From: Dioszegia crocea
Taxonomy: Eukaryota; Basidiomycota; Tremellomycetes; Tremellales; Bulleribasidiaceae
Direction of reading: 5' to 3'
NCBI GenBank assembly: GCA_001600615.1
Contig: BCKK01000001.1
Coordinates: forward strand, 3,415,826 to 3,479,825
Length of the DNA: 64,000 bases
Numbering within the stretch: the first letter of the stretch is position 1; each line of letters begins with the position of its first letter. The translations under genes and the position numbers were made by a program. The notes below the pieces were generated by a model. The model saw nothing but the letters and a program-made list of their open reading frames with translations, did no database searches and was not told where the DNA came from. Below, piece by piece: positions 60,697-64,000 of this stretch.

Positions 60697-63600
60697 TTAA
60701 ACTGTGGGTGATTGTTTGATAGCGGGTGTCTTGGACTTGGTGCCTAGCCAAACGTCAGCAGAGTCCTGGAAAGACGAGGAAAAGAATCTCACCTCGGAAA
60801 TAACCACCCTTCTCCCAGTGCCCCTGGGCGTAGACCTCTGCAGCTCTCAGATCCTCGTCTTGCAGTGCTTTGAGCAGCGCTCTGACGCGCGTGAAGTCTA
60901 GCATCGTCAACGTCATTCATGGTGCGTATCTCCGGCGATAGAACTCACCCAGCGGCTTCAACAACCACCCATCAAAGTGTTCCGACAGATTCGAGCGGTC
61001 AGATTCGTACAGACTAGCCGAAACAGCAAAGATCGGAATGCGGCCGTCTATGCGCAGTGGCGAGATGTTGCCCACATGCGGCTTTGCGGCTTCAAGCTTG
61101 CGTATCTCCGCAGCGGCCGTACGACCATCCATGATTGGCATTCTGAAAAGTCAGCTCGGGACTGTTCTATGAGCAGGAATGACTTACTGTATGTCCATCA
61201 AAAGCACATCAATGTCCCAATCGGCCTTCAACATGTCCACCGCCTCCTGACCGTTCGACGCAACCATGACTATGTGTTTATCCATCTTCAGCCTCCTCGT
61301 CAAGATCTGGCAGTTGATCATGTCGTCCTCAACCACCAGTACTCTCAGCGTCTGCGCACCGCCCGCTCCAGTATGCGGCCGGAGTTGCGACTCCTCCGCT
61401 GGTGCGCCGGAGCGCTTCCGAGGGGAAGAAGACTTGGCGGGCTTCGCCGTCGCCCCTGTCACCCCACTCGACCCTATGGATGGACTAGGTTGACTGCCTG
61501 CCGATCCTGAGGCCGATCGCGACCCGGAGCCAGATCCCGAAGCCGACCCAGAACCAGATGCCGAGCCCCCGGACGGCTGACCGGCACCGGACTTGATCTG
61601 CTTCAGACGTCGAGGCTGCTCGACCTCTGGGGCGTGATCGTAGCCCAAAGCAGGTGATGGAGGCTCAACTGATCTAGCGGACGGATCGGATGATTCGGAC
61701 TCCGTGTCCACTCGCGTAGGACGGACTGGCCAGGACGAGTCGGTCACGGCGAACGTGCCGGGAGCATTCATCCGTTTCTCTGCCGCTACGAGACGGGGAT
61801 CGTCGGGTCCGACGGAGGGGAACATGTGCGAAGCGCCAAAGTCGTTCACGAAGGAGTCGATTTCCGAGGCTTGTCCCAGAGATCCCACCGAGACAGCAGA
61901 CGCTCCCGACCCGCCTGACGAAGTCCGTCTGGGATTTCTCGTGTGTGCCAAGGTACTGCCCGGCGGAGAGATGGCGGCGTCGTGTCGGAGCATTTCGAGA
62001 GTGAAGAAGAATCTAGTCCCCACTCCAACTTCTGACTCAGCTCGGAGTTGCCCCTCCAGCTGCTCCACGATTCGCGCAACTACCGCCAAACCCAACCCAA
62101 GCCCCGTCGGCGCTGTGTCAGGAAGCACCTCGTCCGCTCCCTCGAGCGTGACAAACATCGCCTGAAGCTTGTCATTGGGTATTCCGACTCCAGTGTCCGC
62201 GACAACGAATTCGATCACGACGTTGTTGCTCTGCGGCTTGTCGGCGTCCTCCGAGTCCTGTTGGAGCCCACAGTACACCTCGATAAATCCACTTGGCGTG
62301 AATTTGACCGAGTTGGCAACCATATTAGAGATGACCGTTTTGATCTTCCTCGAGTCGCCGATGACGTATTGGGGAATGTCGGGGGAGATGTTGACCCGGA
62401 AATCCAGACCTCGACGAGCAGATTCGGTCTGGTAAAGACGAACCGCATCGTGGATACTGGCCCGGAGGTCGAAGGGATCATTAAAGCTGGTTTCGTTTCC
62501 AGTTTCAATGCGAGTGAGGTCGAGCAGATCGTGAACGTGGAAGAGAAGAGCCCGAGACGCCTTGTGGGAGTTTTCCAGCATTGTCCGAGTTTCCTCGTCG
62601 ATATTCCCGGCGAGAGCAAGTTCGAGGGTATTTATGATTTGGGATAGAGGGGTGCGGACGGCGTGAGAAGTATTTGATAGGAGGATAGCGGTAAGCTGGT
62701 TGTTGGCCATAGCGGATTGTTTCTCCCGCCAGACTTGGATGAATTTTCCGTAAATCAGAGCGAGGACGCCAGCACTCTCGAGTTGGTCATCCGTCCACAC
62801 TCGGGAGCGGCCAGTGACCACCTCGCTCCATGTCTTGAAAGACTTTCTCGGTTCCAGAGATGCCGCATCGCCGGATTGCTCATCCTTGTAGGGTTTACCA
62901 GCCCACTTGACCTCTCTCGCTTGACCCTTCCGTAGGAAGACGATGAAGTCTTGCCCGGCTTTGGCAGTGAGGGGGACGTAGAGGAGACCGGCGATGGTGT
63001 CGTGCGCTTTTGGGAGGGATAGATCGGGAAAGTCCCGCGAAAGGTGATTGGAAGCCTTGAGGCTGCTGCGAGGGTTCAGCTTCAGTTCTAAATGATAAAA
63101 ATGGAAACTCACTCGAATCTGACTATTCTCAGATACTCGGCAATTGACAGCATTGCCTGCCCTTGGTCTGATGTACCGAGTAATTTACATCCGCTCCCGA
63201 TGACGAGTAATCCGGCATCGGCATCGAACACCTGCAAGAGGTCGTCGGCATTGCTGACGATGTAGCCGGTAGGATGAGCTTGTGTGGGTATGGTTGAGAT
63301 CTGCTGTGTCAGCCAGAGCGATTCAGCGTCAGACGAAACAAGCTCACCAATTTGCGAGTATGTAGTCTTTGGGCGTAGCTCAGACGCTCAATATTCCTCG
63401 ATATGCTATCCGACAGGATTCGCATCATTTGCCGGACGGGGAAGGACACGCGCATCCCGTGATAACCGTAGGTATGGCATGCGATTAGGCCCCAAAGTTG
63501 CCCGAACGCCATGATAGATACAGACATGGACGATCGGACGTGCATGTTTGCGAGGTCTTGTTAGGTCAGTATAGGTCTACGGCGTGTTGCTACACAACTC

Positions 63601-64000
63601 ACATTTGATGTGGATAGGACTCATCGCCCTCAAGAAGCAGTGGGTCATATCAAGCGGGTGATCAAGATCGGCTTTATCCCGCAATACCATTCTCGCCGTT
63701 GTTTGATTCCGGTCGTACAACAGCCGCACTTTGTTGATCATGTAGAGTTGTCGAGCCTGAGCTGGGATATCCGCCGCAGGAAACATAAGACCCTTGTACA
63801 GGTCGGTTGTTTTCCCCCATTCCACCAGCTCAGCCACAACTTGACCGTTGAACGATTCGTCAAACTGGTACAAGAGAACTCGGTGGAAGCGACTGACATC
63901 CTGGACGACGCCGACGACAACTTTCAAGAAAGTGTCAAGATCAGGAGCTGATCCGAGCTGTTCGTTCATCTGACCAAGCACGGCAAAGACGTCCATCGTC
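60697..64000 (-). CDS. Fungal phytochrome-type hybrid histidine kinase, N-terminus beyond window
   Basis: Red-light sensor kinase. Visible from the right edge are the GAF bilin pocket (FPAADIPAQARQLYMINKVR, LDMTHCFLRAMSPIHIKYL and LWGLIACHTYGYHGMRVSF, with the DIP Asp and both pocket His), a PHY-like region (VSNADDLLQVFDADAGLLVI to EVKWAGKPYKDEQ), HisKA with phospho-acceptor His in SNTSHAVRTPLSQIINT, and HATPase boxes (NMVANSVKFTP, VVADTGVGIP, TGLGLGLAVV). A Gly/Ser-rich linker is followed by a receiver domain: VLVVEDDMINCQI, phospho-acceptor Asp in LLMDIQMPIMDG, Lys in GWLLKPL. The C-terminus ends KQSPTV. The N-terminal PAS with the bilin-binding Cys is outside the window. Cryptococcus Tco3 is the likely relative. 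Signal relay would run through Ypd1 to response regulators. Confidence 0.93.

Overview
This 64 kb window is gene-dense nuclear DNA of a fungus. The phytochrome-type hybrid histidine kinase, WOPR and Zn2Cys6 regulators, fungal V-ATPase and ribosomal proteins, and many short introns (mostly about 40-70 nt, GT...AG) in nearly every gene point to a basidiomycetous yeast, most likely a Tremellomycete related to Cryptococcus or Kwoniella. That placement is my inference from protein style and gene structure. I recognise no transposon, tRNA, rRNA or CRISPR.

Layout: 29 protein genes are supported. From left: a 5'-truncated LtrA-family membrane protein (1-1425, +), an MFS/ACS transporter (1906-4054, +), a 95-bp pure poly-C tract (4370-4464), a small orphan membrane protein (4502-4996, +) and an SDR reductase needing an 11-nt micro-exon (5397-6667, +). 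A minus-strand block follows: Sec14-like protein, FAD aromatic monooxygenase and p50RhoGAP-like protein (6910-12775). Then come a HAD phosphatase and mitochondrial sulfide:quinone oxidoreductase (12870-15853, +). A 2.85-kb non-coding stretch leads into a WOPR regulator (18702-21002, +). Next are transaldolase (-), a Kre9/Knh1-like transmembrane protein (+), a P450 (-), adenylate kinase (-), a 735-aa Ser/Thr/Ala/Pro-rich protein (-), a beta-sandwich Ser-rich protein (-) and a ZNF511-like protein (-).

The right half holds V-ATPase subunit c and RCE1 CAAX protease (+), a regulator with a C-terminal Zn2Cys6 cluster (-), an Lsh/Irc5-type SNF2 ATPase (-), ribosomal uL14 (+), a small six-cysteine secreted protein (-), an unrecognised multi-exon gene (51546-52401, +), an OCRL/INPP5B-type 5-phosphatase (-), mitochondrial ribosomal uL24m, cytochrome oxidase subunit IV (+), and the phytochrome kinase running off the right edge (-).

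Functionally it is mostly an ordinary chromosomal mixture with no clear cluster. Loose themes are mitochondria (sulfide oxidation, uL24m, COX subunit IV), phosphoinositide, Rho and membrane traffic (Sec14-like, RhoGAP, OCRL-like, V-ATPase), and regulation (WOPR, Zn2Cys6, SNF2, phytochrome). The strongest oddities are the poly-C tract, two long ATG-free leaders (before the WOPR and Kre9-like genes), the micro-exon, and several genes visible only after splicing. I found no convincing new multi-gene system.
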